A stretch of 64,000 nucleotides of DNA from Parvularculaceae bacterium (GCA_028280115.1 JANQMJ010000012.1:1-64000); one strand, 5' to 3'. Shown: positions 9,387 through 17,873, counted from the first letter of the stretch. The notes: generated by a model from the letters alone, not told the origin. Program-made: numbers and translations.

Positions 9387-10531
9387 CTATCCGCCGCATC
9401 CCTTGTCATCCATGAATTGACGTAATCATGATTTTCCACCGCCGACGCGCCCTCGCCGATATCGAGCGGATCGCGCGTGTCGATCATCACGGCGTATTCG
9501 TCGGTTCCCTGTTTTGACTGCTCGAGCATGTTCTTGAGCGCTTTGGGGTGCGGGCCATGGGTGAAGCCCGATGGATGAAACGTCATCATGCCGGCGTCGA
9601 TATTGTCCCGGCTGAAGAAATCGCCCGCATGATAGAACAGCACTTCGTCGTAATCGTCGTTATTGTGAAAGAACGGCACTTTAAGCGCGCCGGGATCGGT
9701 TTCGAACGGGCGCGGCGCGAAGGTGCATACGACAAACCGGTCGGACAGAAACGTCGTATGGGCCGAGGGCGGCACATGATAACGATGCGACATGAGCGGT
9801 CTGATGTGGCGGACATTAAGCCGCACCGGGCTGAGTTCGCCGTGCCAGCCGACGACGTCAAGGGGATTGTAAGGGTAGGTCGCAACCGACACCTCGCCGC
9901 GCTTTTTGATGTCCACCCTTGTTTCGCCGTCGTCCGCCTGATGGGCCTTGAACGCGTCGTTGATCTCCGGCGCATCGAGCATCGCCGGATCGAAAATCGC
10001 ATGGGGTCCCAAAAGTCCCTTGTCGGGCAGCGTATAATGCGTGTTGGTCGCCTCGATCATCAGCGCCGATATCGGCGGCGCGGACGGCGCCAGCCGCCAC
10101 ATGGTCCCCCGCGGCAGCATGATGTAATCGCCCGCCTCGAACGCAAGATGGCCGAAATCGCAATAAAGATCCCCCTCGCCTTCGTGAATGAACAACAGCT
10201 GGTCGCCGTCGCCATTACGCGCCAGCGCCGGCATGGGCGCATCGAGCTTCCAGAAGCGGATGTCGCAGGCGTTGTTGTGCAACACGCGCGGGGCGCTCCA
10301 GGGGCTGGCGCTCGGTTCGCCCAGGGCGGCGAGATTGAACGCCCGCGGCCGCAGCGGCCCTTCGAAACGCGACCATCCCGTGGGCGGGCGCTTGTGATGG
10401 AGGAAGGCGGCGGGGCCGAAAAAGCCTTCCTTGGACATTTCGCGCTCATAGGTCCCGGCGGGCATGTCCGCATGGGCCTGGCGCGAAGCCTTACCCTCCA
10501 CGCGCGACGGGGTGATCCATTTGCGGGCCAT
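9383..10531 (-). CDS. hmgA: Homogentisate 1,2-dioxygenase
   Basis: A 382-residue cupin-fold dioxygenase that opens the ring of homogentisate to maleylacetoacetate in tyrosine/phenylalanine catabolism. Diagnostic stretches are PRGTMWRL, YPYNPLDVVGWHGEL (about 220-234), NNDDYDEVLFYHAGDFFSRD (about 290-309) and HPSGFTHGPHP (about 320-330), which together carry the His/Glu/His iron ligands of the family. It is shorter than the 430-450-residue human or Pseudomonas type and belongs to the short bacterial form. The ATG at 10531 was chosen over the longer frame because GGGAGG lies upstream and the N-terminus fits the family. A perfect 6-2-6 inverted repeat sits about 30 bases upstream. Confidence 0.92.
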   Translation of the reverse strand: MARKWITPSRVEGKASRQAHADMPAGTYEREMSKEGFFGPAAFLHHKRPPTGWSRFEGPLRPRAFNLAALGEPSASPWSAPRVLHNNACDIRFWKLDAPMPALARNGDGDQLLFIHEGEGDLYCDFGHLAFEAGDYIMLPRGTMWRLAPSAPPISALMIEATNTHYTLPDKGLLGPHAIFDPAMLDAPEINDAFKAHQADDGETRVDIKKRGEVSVATYPYNPLDVVGWHGELSPVRLNVRHIRPLMSHRYHVPPSAHTTFLSDRFVVCTFAPRPFETDPGALKVPFFHNNDDYDEVLFYHAGDFFSRDNIDAGMMTFHPSGFTHGPHPKALKNMLEQSKQGTDEYAVMIDTRDPLDIGEGASAVENHDYVNSWMTRDAADR

Positions 10532-10560
10532 GGCGGCGCCTCCCGGAAAGCTGAAAATTA

Positions 10561-10574
10561 GTAACATTTGTTAC
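10561..10574. promoter_or_regulatory. Likely operator of hmgA (GTAACA-N2-TGTTAC)
   Basis: A perfect inverted repeat with 6-base arms and a 2-base spacer, 29 bases before the hmgA start and in the only promoter-sized gap. It sits where a repressor of homogentisate catabolism would bind. No regulator gene is adjacent, so the binding protein is unknown. Confidence 0.5.
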
Positions 10575-10709
10575 CATTTTGCCCTTCCCGTCGCAAGGGC
10601 CGGCCTTCCCCCGCCGGCGCGGCTTTGGTAACGCCTGCGCGACAAAAGCTTGCGCCGGCGCGCGGTCGCGCCCATCTCATGGCGCTCCCGCAAACGAAGT
10701 GAGGCGAAG

Positions 10710-11666
10710 GTGAAAAAGACCCGTCTGTTGATTTTAGGTTCGGGGCCGGCGGGCCTGACCGCGGCGATCTATGCGGCGCGGGCGGGGCTGAGCCCGGTTG
10801 TCGTGCACGGCCTCCAGCCCGGCGGACAGATGACCATCACCACCGATGTCGAGAATTATCCCGGCTTCGCCGACGTGGTGCAGGGCCCCTGGCTGATGGA
10901 GCAGATGCAAAAGCAGGCCGAGCATGTGGGAACCGAATTCATCGGCGACATTATCGTCGATGTCGATCTTTCCAGACGGCCCTTCACCCTTAAAGGCGAC
11001 AGCGGCGAGATCTATCAAACCGACGCGCTGGTCATCGCCACCGGCGCCCAGGCGAAATGGCTGGGGCTGCCTTCGGAAGAAAAGTTCCAGGGCTTCGGGG
11101 TTTCCGCCTGCGCCACCTGCGACGGCTTTTTCTATCGCGGCAAAAACGTTCTGGTGGTCGGCGGCGGCAACACCGCCGTCGAGGAAGCGCTTTATCTTTC
11201 AGCCCTCGCCAAGCATGTAACGCTGGTTCACCGCCGCGATGAATTGCGCTCGGAGAAAATTTTGCAGACCCGTTTGTTCGCCAAGGACAATGTCGAGATC
11301 GTCTGGGATCACACGCTTGAGGAAATCCTCGGCGACGATGATCCCCTCGGCGTCACCGGGGCGCGGCTCAAAAACGTCAAGACCGGCAAGACGAGCGACC
11401 TTCCGGTCGACGGGGTTTTCATCGCCATCGGCCACAAGCCGTCGACGGAACTGTTCGAAAGCAAGCTGCCGATGAACGGTCACGGCTATATCGAAACCGC
11501 GCCGGATTCGACAGCGACGGACATTCCGGGCGTCTACGCCGCCGGCGACGTCACCGACGACATCTATCGCCAGGCCGTCACCGCCGCCGGCATGGGCTGC
11601 ATGGCCGCGCTTGAAGCGGAAAAATTCCTCGCCGCCGAGGAAGCGGGCCGACAGGCCGCGGAATAG
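10710..11666 (+). CDS. trxB: Thioredoxin reductase
   Basis: A 318-residue FAD/NADPH disulfide reductase that keeps thioredoxin reduced in the cytoplasm. The FAD motif is GSGPAGLTAAIYAARAG (about 9-25), the redox-active pair is CATC (in SACATCDGFF, about 135-144), the NADPH motif is GGGNTAVEEA, and the C-terminal FAD motif is GVYAAGDV. The GTG at 10710 follows GAGGCGAAG and gives the usual MKKTRLLILG-type N-terminus. The longer frame upstream has no family support. Length matches the family. Monocistronic or followed by the DUF302 gene 70 bases on. Confidence 0.96.
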   Translation: MKKTRLLILGSGPAGLTAAIYAARAGLSPVVVHGLQPGGQMTITTDVENYPGFADVVQGPWLMEQMQKQAEHVGTEFIGDIIVDVDLSRRPFTLKGDSGEIYQTDALVIATGAQAKWLGLPSEEKFQGFGVSACATCDGFFYRGKNVLVVGGGNTAVEEALYLSALAKHVTLVHRRDELRSEKILQTRLFAKDNVEIVWDHTLEEILGDDDPLGVTGARLKNVKTGKTSDLPVDGVFIAIGHKPSTELFESKLPMNGHGYIETAPDSTATDIPGVYAAGDVTDDIYRQAVTAAGMGCMAALEAEKFLAAEEAGRQAAE

Positions 11667-11736
11667 TGAACGGCGCGGCGCTTGCGCACGCGGCTGGATT
11701 TGCGATGCTGCGCGCCGAGCAATCAAGGAGAGTTTC

Positions 11737-12201
11737 ATGCTTCGTGCAATCGCCGCCGCGTTATTATTGACCGCCATCGTCCCCGCCGCCTGGGCGGGCG
11801 AGAAAAGCCTCATCGAAAAGAAAAGCGCCGTCTCCTTCGATGAAACGATCGCCCAGCTTGAAGCGGCGTTGGCGGCGCGCGATATCGGCGTGTTTTCGAA
11901 AATCGATCACGCCGCCGGCGCAGCCGGGGTCGGCACGACGCTGCGCCCGACCACGCTTGTGATTTTCGGCAATCCGGCGATCGGCTCGAAGCTGATGATC
12001 GAAAGCCAGACCATCGGCATTGATCTGCCGTTAAAGGCGCTGATCTATGAAAATGAGGCCGGCGAGGTCATCTTTGCGCACAATGATATGAGCAAAATCG
12101 CCCGCCGCCATGGCCTCAGCGCCGATCATGGCGTGATCGCGCGGGTTTCCGGCGCGCTTGACGCCATCGGCAATGCGGCGACGGCGGCGGACGGCGAATA
12201 A
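11737..12201 (+). CDS. Secreted DUF302-family protein
   Basis: 154 residues. The signal peptide MLRAIAAALLLTAIVPAAWA is cut after residue 20. The mature part is a DUF302 domain: SFDETIAQLEAALAARDIGVFSKIDHAAGA, then TLVIFGNPAIGSKLM and LPLKALIYENEAG. AAGGAG lies seven bases before the ATG. DUF302 domains bind small ligands in an open beta-sheet fold, but the role is not established. Its Met-poor, Cys-free mature part gives no metal site by eye. Confidence 0.9.
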   Translation: MLRAIAAALLLTAIVPAAWAGEKSLIEKKSAVSFDETIAQLEAALAARDIGVFSKIDHAAGAAGVGTTLRPTTLVIFGNPAIGSKLMIESQTIGIDLPLKALIYENEAGEVIFAHNDMSKIARRHGLSADHGVIARVSGALDAIGNAATAADGE

Positions 12202-12262
12202 ACCCCGATTTGCGCGCCATGGGGCGTAGCGCCTGCACCAGACGGCGGAGTATACTGTTTCC

Positions 12263-12847
12263 ATGAAGCGCATCATTGTCGGCATCGGCGGCGCCAGCGG
12301 CGCGATCTACGGCGTGCGGCTGTTAGAAAAGCTGCGCGAAGCGGAAGGCGTCGAAACCCATCTCGTCCTGGGCCAGGCCGCGGGGATGACGCTGAAATTC
12401 GAGACCGACAAGACGCCTGCGGATCTGCGCGCGCTTGCCGACGTCAATTACAAGTCGACCGATCTTGCCGCCGCCATTTCCAGCGGCTCTTTTAAGACCG
12501 ACGGCATGATCGTGCCCGCCTGCTCCATGAAGACCCTGTCGGGCATCGTTCATTCCTATGCGGACAACCTCTTGGTCCGGGCTGCCGACGTATGCCTGAA
12601 AGAGCGCCGACCGCTGATCCTGATGCCGCGGGAAACGCCGCTCCATGCGGGCCATTGCAAGCTTTTATACGAGGCGAGCCTGATCGGCGCGATCATCGCC
12701 CCGCCCCTGCCGGCGATGTACGCAAGGCCCGAAACCATCGACGATATTGTCGATCACTCGGTCGGACGCGTGCTCGATCTCCTCGGGATTGAATGCGATT
12801 TCGTCCGGCGCTGGCGCGGCGGCGCAGCGCCGAACGATGACGCGTGA
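12263..12847 (+). CDS. ubiX: Flavin prenyltransferase UbiX
   Basis: A 194-residue enzyme that joins a dimethylallyl group to FMN, making the prenyl-FMN cofactor used by UbiD-type decarboxylases, for example in ubiquinone synthesis. The N-terminal FMN motif is VGIGGASGAIYG (about 6-17), followed by VPACSMKTLSGI (about 89-100) and RPLILMPRETPLH (about 116-128), all strongly conserved. Full family length. ubiD is not in the window. Confidence 0.95.
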   Translation: MKRIIVGIGGASGAIYGVRLLEKLREAEGVETHLVLGQAAGMTLKFETDKTPADLRALADVNYKSTDLAAAISSGSFKTDGMIVPACSMKTLSGIVHSYADNLLVRAADVCLKERRPLILMPRETPLHAGHCKLLYEASLIGAIIAPPLPAMYARPETIDDIVDHSVGRVLDLLGIECDFVRRWRGGAAPNDDA

Positions 12848-12916
12848 TCACCGCCGGTCCTACTCGGCAAGGCCCAGCGCTGTCTTGAAAAACCTTCCTA
12901 TCCTTTCAAAACGCAT

Positions 12917-13414
12917 TCATCCGCCTATTTTCGCTTTAAGCGCAGCGTAAAATTCTTGAAAGTGTTCCGGAGAATCAAAACATCTCGATGGGAAAATATG
13001 TATGGCGGCCCAGTGTTTTTTGAGAAGAATATAGCGGCCGGAATGCCATATCTTTTGAAAAGCCTCCCATTTTGACAGCTCTTGATTGATTCTTGTTGTT
13101 TCAATCAGGCCCTCATCTGAAATTTCGTAGGCGTGCCGACCCAAGCCTGACCGCTCCGATGCGCCGGCAACGCCGATTATCAGGAAAAGCAAAAACGTCA
13201 GCGCCGAGACTGTAACGGCGAGGACAAACGCAACAGCCAGCGAAAACCCCACCGACATCGATAGCGGGATTTCAGCGTCCCAAGCCGTCATTGACACGGC
13301 GAAACCGACTAGAAAAAGAAATGCCAGATAGAACCAATTAAACTTTACATGCGGCCATAAAAACAAATTGATCCTGATCAAGTCCGACCTTGTCACATTG
13401 ATGTCGACTGTCAT
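12917..13414 (-). CDS. YcxB-like membrane protein
   Basis: 165 residues with two hydrophobic spans (about 26-45 and 55-90), followed by a soluble C-terminal domain with the pattern HAYEISDEGLIETT...W..FQKIWHSGRYILL, which matches YcxB-like C-terminal domains. The ATG at 13414 has GGAGC upstream; the longer frame is unsupported. Base composition is visibly more AT-rich than neighbours. It lies 130 bases downstream of the anti-sigma gene on the same strand. Function unknown. Confidence 0.8.
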   Translation of the reverse strand: MTVDINVTRSDLIRINLFLWPHVKFNWFYLAFLFLVGFAVSMTAWDAEIPLSMSVGFSLAVAFVLAVTVSALTFLLFLIIGVAGASERSGLGRHAYEISDEGLIETTRINQELSKWEAFQKIWHSGRYILLKKHWAAIHIFPSRCFDSPEHFQEFYAALKAKIGG

Positions 13415-13543
13415 CAGCAGGCTCCGCTCCCGTGTTCGGGAGCAATATCGCGAATAGCGGCTTTGGACAATTATCCGGCGTTTCCGGAACGCTAAAACCG
13501 GACGGAACAAGAACGCAATCGGATATTGGGGCGGCGCGCCCGG

Positions 13544-14296
13544 CTATTTCCAGCCCTTCGCGATGACAGCCTTTTCCTGGTCGAGGTCCAGGGCCTCGCC
13601 GCTCATCGAGCGCGCGACATAATCGCTGATTACCGTGTCGAGATCCGTCGACGCGGTTTCATAGCCGACGGACGGGTCGATTTCCGCAGGCGTTTTGACG
13701 GCGATCCTGACCGTCCAGCTTTCATCCGCCTTGCAGGCGACGCCGTGAAACGCGTCGGCAGATCGATAGGCAAGGAATTCGCGGCAAAAATCGCCGCCCA
13801 CGGACTTGAAGGAAAGCACCAGTTCCACTTTCAATGCGTCCTGCCCGGCAACGTCATAAATCTGCGCGCTTTGACCGGTCTCAAAGGACTCAAACATCGC
13901 GTGGCCGTCGGAAATGACGCCGAGCACCCGAAAGTCGTTTTTCGCGACCGCGAATGCTTGCGGTCCGGCCTGGAACTGGCTTGCGCCATAATAGCCGATC
14001 ACCAGCGCGACCGACGCGGCGAGCGCCGCCGGCCAATAGGACGTTGCGCGTGCAAGAAAGCTCGGCGGCCGGCGCGGCGCGCCGAGACCTTTAAACGACT
14101 GCAGCAATCGCTCCGGCGGCGCTTCATCGATAACGTCCGCATAGGCGGCCCTGACCGTCTGATCGGCGCCTTTCAATCGCGCAATGCGCGCGCGAAGCAG
14201 CGGATCGGCCTTTACGTCCGCCCCAATCGCGGCCAGTTCCCGCTTCGGCAGCTCGCCGTCAATATACGCTGAAAGTGTCTTGTCGTCGTACTTCAT
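13544..14296 (-). CDS. Membrane anti-sigma factor
   Basis: 250 residues. The N-terminal part (MKYDDKTLSAYIDGELPKRE) is a short anti-sigma-domain helix bundle of the RskA/RsrA-like type but without the zinc-binding HxxxCxxC motif. One transmembrane helix follows (about 87-107, ALAASVALVIGYYGASQF). The roughly 140-residue periplasmic domain has two cysteines (in GGDFCREF and HGVACKAD). It starts 16 bases after the sigma gene, so it is the cognate inhibitor: it would hold the sigma factor at the inner membrane until a periplasmic signal or proteolysis releases it (family knowledge). The periplasmic domain is probably the sensor. Confidence 0.88.
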   Translation of the reverse strand: MKYDDKTLSAYIDGELPKRELAAIGADVKADPLLRARIARLKGADQTVRAAYADVIDEAPPERLLQSFKGLGAPRRPPSFLARATSYWPAALAASVALVIGYYGASQFQAGPQAFAVAKNDFRVLGVISDGHAMFESFETGQSAQIYDVAGQDALKVELVLSFKSVGGDFCREFLAYRSADAFHGVACKADESWTVRIAVKTPAEIDPSVGYETASTDLDTVISDYVARSMSGEALDLDQEKAVIAKGWK

Positions 14297-14312
14297 ACTA
14301 TCGTCGCCTAAC

Positions 14313-14816
14313 TCAATGTCGCGTTTGCCCGTCGTCGAACTCCTCTGCGAGCGCCGCCCGCGCCCGTGACAGACGGCTCATAATGGTCCCGATCGGCAAG
14401 CCCAGTATCTCGGCGGTCTCCTTGTAGGTGTATCCTTCGACCGCCACCAAGGACATGATCACCCGTTGCACGTCAGGAAGTTTCGCCATCGCCGCGTTGA
14501 CTTCCTGAAGGGTCACCGCGACGAGCGCGCCCTGCTCGCCGCCGCCCGGCGCTTCGATGACCGTATCGTCGATATCGCTCGCCAGCCGGACTTTCCGAGC
14601 CCGCATCTCATCAATCCAGATATTTTTGCATACGCGAAACATCCACTTCGTCAGGTCCGCATCCGCGGGCGGGCGCTTGGTCAAGAGCCGCTCTATCGTC
14701 GCCTGCGCCAGGTCGTCGGCGTCGTGCACCGCGCCCGCCAACGAGCGGCAAAAACGACGCAAACGGGGCAACCGCGCGAGCAATTCAGCCTCGAAAACGC
14801 CCTTATCCTGATGCAT
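14313..14816 (-). CDS. ECF RNA polymerase sigma factor
   Basis: A 167-residue sigma-70-family ECF factor. Region 2 spans about 12-75 with DADDLAQATIERLL and WMFRVCKNIWIDEMR. Region 4 spans about 105-160 with YTYKETAEILGLPIGTIMSRLSRARAAL, whose helix-turn-helix reads the -35 element. Region 3 is missing, as in all ECF factors. It is followed by its anti-sigma gene. Its own upstream DNA has GGGAAT, 17 bases, CGTC, the same pattern as in front of the protease and acidic-protein genes, so autoregulation is likely. The predicted transcript start leaves only a few bases before ATG. Confidence 0.95.
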   Translation of the reverse strand: MHQDKGVFEAELLARLPRLRRFCRSLAGAVHDADDLAQATIERLLTKRPPADADLTKWMFRVCKNIWIDEMRARKVRLASDIDDTVIEAPGGGEQGALVAVTLQEVNAAMAKLPDVQRVIMSLVAVEGYTYKETAEILGLPIGTIMSRLSRARAALAEEFDDGQTRH

Positions 14817-14826
14817 CTAGTGTCCT

Positions 14827-14853
14827 GACGGTTGGACCAGCGATTTTATTCCC
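14827..14853 (-). promoter_or_regulatory. Predicted ECF promoter of the sigma/anti-sigma operon
   Basis: On the minus strand: -35 GGGAAT (14848-14853), 17-base spacer starting AAAA, -10 CGTC (14827-14830). Spacing and shape fit ECF promoters. The expected start of transcription is about base 14820, four to five bases before the ATG, so the mRNA would be nearly leaderless. Confidence 0.7.
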
Positions 14854-14880
14854 ATTATGTTAAGAACATATGGGGAATAA
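14846..14880. repeat. Inverted repeat joining two divergent -35 elements
   Basis: Sixteen-base arms (TTATTCCCATTATGTT against its complement, 14 of 16 pairing) around AAG. The outer part of each arm is the -35 element of a divergent promoter, so the palindrome may simply be two back-to-back sigma sites. An additional regulator site in the AT-rich centre is possible. Confidence 0.75.
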
Positions 14881-14901
14881 ATAACGGGCCAGACCCGTTA
14901 T
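14873..14901 (+). promoter_or_regulatory. Predicted ECF promoter of the S8 protease gene
   Basis: -35 GGGAAT (14873-14878), 17-base spacer starting AAAT, -10 CGTTAT (14896-14901). It is the mirror partner of the sigma-operon promoter. It leaves a leader of about 90 bases before the ATG at 14996. Confidence 0.7.
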
Positions 14902-14995
14902 AGTCAGGGGTGGTGTGGTCGGTTTCCGCCATGCCTGCGTATCATTAAGGGCGCTAGTCATTAAGGCCTTAGCCAGGGGCGATACACGCAGACAA

Positions 14996-16672
14996 ATGAA
15001 AAAACCGGATTTCACCACATTGACGGCCGCGATCGCGCTGGGCAGCGCGGCGCTCTCGATGGGCGTCTTTCCCCACGGTCATGTCGCGCACGCCTTTCAA
15101 GCTTCGGACGACGATATCGACGACGATGTAGACGATGACGTTGAGGACGATGTCGAAGACGACATCGAAGACGACGTTGAGGATGACGTTGAGGACGACG
15201 TGGAAGACGACATCGAAGGCGACGTCGAGGGCGATATCGAGGCGGACATCGAAGATCAGGTCGAAGACGACGTGGAAGCGAGCATCGAGGACGATGTTGA
15301 AAGCGCGATCGAAGACGACGTGGAAGACGCGATCGAGGACGATGTTGAAGCGGCTGTCGAGGGCGATATCGAAGACGCCGTGGAACAGAGCGTTGAAGAC
15401 GACATCGAGGAGGGCGTGGAGGACGATATCGAGGAAGGCGTCGAAGATGACATTGAGGAAGGCGTCGAAAACGATGTCGAAGATGACATTGAGGACGACG
15501 TTGAAGACGATATCGAAGAAGAGTTAGACGAAGAAATCGAAGACGGCGAAGAAATCGAGGATGGCGAAGAAATGGGCGCCTTCTTCGGCGCGCAACTCGA
15601 AGAAGAACTCGATGACGAGGACCGGGAGTATCGCAGCGGCGAACATATCGTGGTGTTGGACGCCAGCGATGTCTCAATATTGACAGCGCGCGGCTATCGT
15701 ATCCTCGAAACCGAAACGCTTAGCGGTCTTGATATGGTCCTCGTCCGGGTTGAAACGCCGGCCGGGTTTGACCTAGCGCTCGAAAGCGAACTTTTGCAGG
15801 CGCGCGATCCGGCCGCTGAAATCGACCGCAATCACTACTACGAAACGGACGAGAGCGCTGACGGCGTTGCGCCGGCGTTTTACGCGACGTCTTCACCGGA
15901 GGCGGCGACGCCTCAGCGCAATCGCCGCATACGCATCGGGCTGATCGATACGGCGGTAAACAGCGATCACGCCGCCCTCAAGGGCCAGCGCATTGTCGCA
16001 AACGATTTCACCGACAGCGCAAAGTCGCTGCGGCCAACCGCGCACGGAACCGCCGTTGCATCGATCCTCATCGGCAATGACGGCGACTATGCCGGCGTGA
16101 TGCCCGGCGCGCAGCTTTACGCCGCGTCGGTGTTTTTCGAACAGCCCTCGGGCAAGTTGGTTGCGACGGCGGCGAGCCTGGTGCGCGCGCTGAATTGGAT
16201 GGTCGTCAATCGCGTGCCGGTCGTGAATATGAGCCTATCCGGCCCGCCCAACGAGGTGCTTGAGGCGGCGATCCAGGCGGCGGACGAGCGCGGCGTCATT
16301 GTCGTCGCGGCGGTCGGCAACAAAGGGCCCGCCGCCGCACCGCTCTATCCGGCCGGCTATAGCAGCGTCATCGCCGTCACGGCGGTCGATCACGACAATA
16401 AGGTCTACCGTTTGGCGGGGCGCGGCGACCATATCGATTTCGCCGCCCCTGGCGCGCGCATTATGGCCGCTGCGGCGGACGGAGGATATGTGTCGCGGAC
16501 CGGCACGTCGTTTGCGGCGCCGTTCGCCGCCGCTGCGATCTCCGCGCGATGTGAACCGCGCAATGTTTGCAACGATCGCGCCCTTCTCATGCAAACGCTG
16601 ATCGACTCAGCCGTGGATCTTGGCTCGCCCGGCTACGATGCGATCTACGGATACGGGCTGATCACGCCGTAA
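14996..16672 (+). CDS. Secreted S8 (subtilisin-like) protease with acidic tetrad-repeat arm
   Basis: 558 residues. The signal peptide is about 1-35 (cleavage near AHAFQA). Residues 38-192 are an almost unbroken repeat of the tetrad [DE][DE][VI]E, about 38 units. A linker domain (about 215-285, HIVVLDASDVSILTARGYRI onward) may be a propeptide-type chaperone. The S8 domain spans 312-558 with Asp318 (LIDTAV), His350 (AHGTAVAS), oxyanion Asn442 (AVGNKG) and nucleophile Ser505 (GTSFAAP), all present, so it should be active. The ATG at 14996 gives a proper signal peptide; the longer frame does not. It is transcribed away from the sigma gene from a shared promoter region. The strongly negative arm could bind cations, cell-surface bases or its partner acidic protein (inference). 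Confidence 0.9.
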   Translation: MKKPDFTTLTAAIALGSAALSMGVFPHGHVAHAFQASDDDIDDDVDDDVEDDVEDDIEDDVEDDVEDDVEDDIEGDVEGDIEADIEDQVEDDVEASIEDDVESAIEDDVEDAIEDDVEAAVEGDIEDAVEQSVEDDIEEGVEDDIEEGVEDDIEEGVENDVEDDIEDDVEDDIEEELDEEIEDGEEIEDGEEMGAFFGAQLEEELDDEDREYRSGEHIVVLDASDVSILTARGYRILETETLSGLDMVLVRVETPAGFDLALESELLQARDPAAEIDRNHYYETDESADGVAPAFYATSSPEAATPQRNRRIRIGLIDTAVNSDHAALKGQRIVANDFTDSAKSLRPTAHGTAVASILIGNDGDYAGVMPGAQLYAASVFFEQPSGKLVATAASLVRALNWMVVNRVPVVNMSLSGPPNEVLEAAIQAADERGVIVVAAVGNKGPAAAPLYPAGYSSVIAVTAVDHDNKVYRLAGRGDHIDFAAPGARIMAAAADGGYVSRTGTSFAAPFAAAAISARCEPRNVCNDRALLMQTLIDSAVDLGSPGYDAIYGYGLITP

Positions 16673-16828
16673 CGCCTCTCGGCGATCTGCGCATCCTTGC
16701 ACCTTGAACGCTGAATGAATGAATGAGGACGCCGGCGAACCGAGGGGGAGTTCGGGCGCCGACGTCCCTTGACCGGTTTTAGCACAAAGAAGACGCGACC
16801 GACCGGTCAAAACCGTTATCGAGTGTAA

Positions 16829-17803
16829 TTACAACCGACCGCCAATCCTGAAGGTCGCCACGCTCTGGTTGAAGTCTGCAGACGGCAAATTGGAGTTAAA
16901 CGCGTCGTAATTATATTCGACTTCCGCATACATGATGTCGTTCAACGGCACCTCAAGCGAAACGTCGAATTTGTGCCGGTCGTCGTCCCGAACGACGCCG
17001 ATAGACGGCGTCACTGCAGAGTAGTCGCGGTTTTCATAGCGCCAGCCTGCGCGCAATTTGGCTTTTCTGTCGCCCATTTCGATTCTTTGAACGAGGCGCG
17101 CCTTCACATTATGGCTTTCAAAGTCAAATTCAGGCGAGACCGCGTCTTCCGACTCATAACGGTAACCGCCGATCAAATATGTATCGAGCCCATTGACGAA
17201 ATAATAGATTTCGGCGCTGCCCGCATGCACCGAAGAGTCTCGATCCGTGCGGCCGATAAACTCTTTGTCCGTGTAGATATAGGACGCGCGAACATAGGCT
17301 TGCCGATCGCCGAGATAGGTCGCCGCGTATGGCGACAAGCGGTGCAGTCTTAAAAAGCCGTCCCCGCCGAGGCGAGAATAGACGAACTGATAGGAAACGC
17401 CGCCGTCCACCGCCCCGAAGTCATGTGAAAGCTCAACCGACCCCCGGTGAATTTGCGTGTTAAAGTCGGTAAAATCGAATTGTATGTCCTGGCCAAAATC
17501 ATAACCGATTTCGAACGTCGTATTTTCGCTGAGATCGGTTTCATATTCGAGGCCAAGATCGATGACGGCCGCAAAATCGTCTTCAGCGATCTGCGTATCG
17601 ATCTCGATCACCGAGACATTGCTGTCATATTCAACGCCGGCGCTGATCTCCGCCGAAAACGTCCCGTCCCGCAACGACGAGGCGGTCCGCTCCGATATCC
17701 CGGCGTCCTTTGTTTCGACGACTTCTTGCGCCGTCACCGGCAGCGCGACGGCGCTCGCCGCCAGAATGGAAGCAACCGCCTTTTTGCTCATTTTGCGCAG
17801 CAT
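16829..17803 (-). CDS. Outer-membrane beta-barrel protein
   Basis: 324 residues. The signal peptide is about 1-26 (ASAVALPVTAQ). The mature chain is a run of alternating amphipathic strands rich in Tyr, Asp and Gly (GVEYDSNV, LGLEYETDL, FEIGYDFG, YVRASYIYTDKEF, LIGGYRYESED, KLRAGWRYENRDY, EVEYNYDAFNS) and ends in a terminal strand VATFRIGGRL, as barrel proteins do. Fourteen or so strands can be counted. AGAGGG precedes the ATG. It lies 95 bases downstream of the acidic-repeat gene on the same strand with no promoter of the ECF type between, so the two form an operon. It could be an export or anchoring pore for the acidic proteins (inference). Confidence 0.83.
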   Translation of the reverse strand: MLRKMSKKAVASILAASAVALPVTAQEVVETKDAGISERTASSLRDGTFSAEISAGVEYDSNVSVIEIDTQIAEDDFAAVIDLGLEYETDLSENTTFEIGYDFGQDIQFDFTDFNTQIHRGSVELSHDFGAVDGGVSYQFVYSRLGGDGFLRLHRLSPYAATYLGDRQAYVRASYIYTDKEFIGRTDRDSSVHAGSAEIYYFVNGLDTYLIGGYRYESEDAVSPEFDFESHNVKARLVQRIEMGDRKAKLRAGWRYENRDYSAVTPSIGVVRDDDRHKFDVSLEVPLNDIMYAEVEYNYDAFNSNLPSADFNQSVATFRIGGRL

Positions 17804-17851
17804 TATGATCCCTCTATTTACTCGCCTTTTTCACCAGAAGAGCGGGAGCCG

Positions 17852-17873
17852 TATGCTCCCGCTGTTGTTTGAT
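17852..17873. repeat. Hairpin between acidic-protein and barrel genes
   Basis: GCGGGAGC and GCTCCCGC arms around a short loop. There is no T-run after it on the minus strand, so it is more likely an mRNA-stability or partial-attenuation hairpin than a full terminator. It could lower expression of the downstream barrel gene relative to the acidic-protein gene. Confidence 0.5.

Noticed and set aside
15107..15580. The acidic tetrad DNA as a CRISPR or satellite array
   Set aside because: It is an in-frame coding repeat without spacer-repeat pattern.
15012..15677. A 221-codon minus-strand frame rich in Arg and Pro opposite the protease arm
   Set aside because: It is the mirror of the GAxGAx codons of the acidic repeat. 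No ribosome site, and the composition follows from the repeat.
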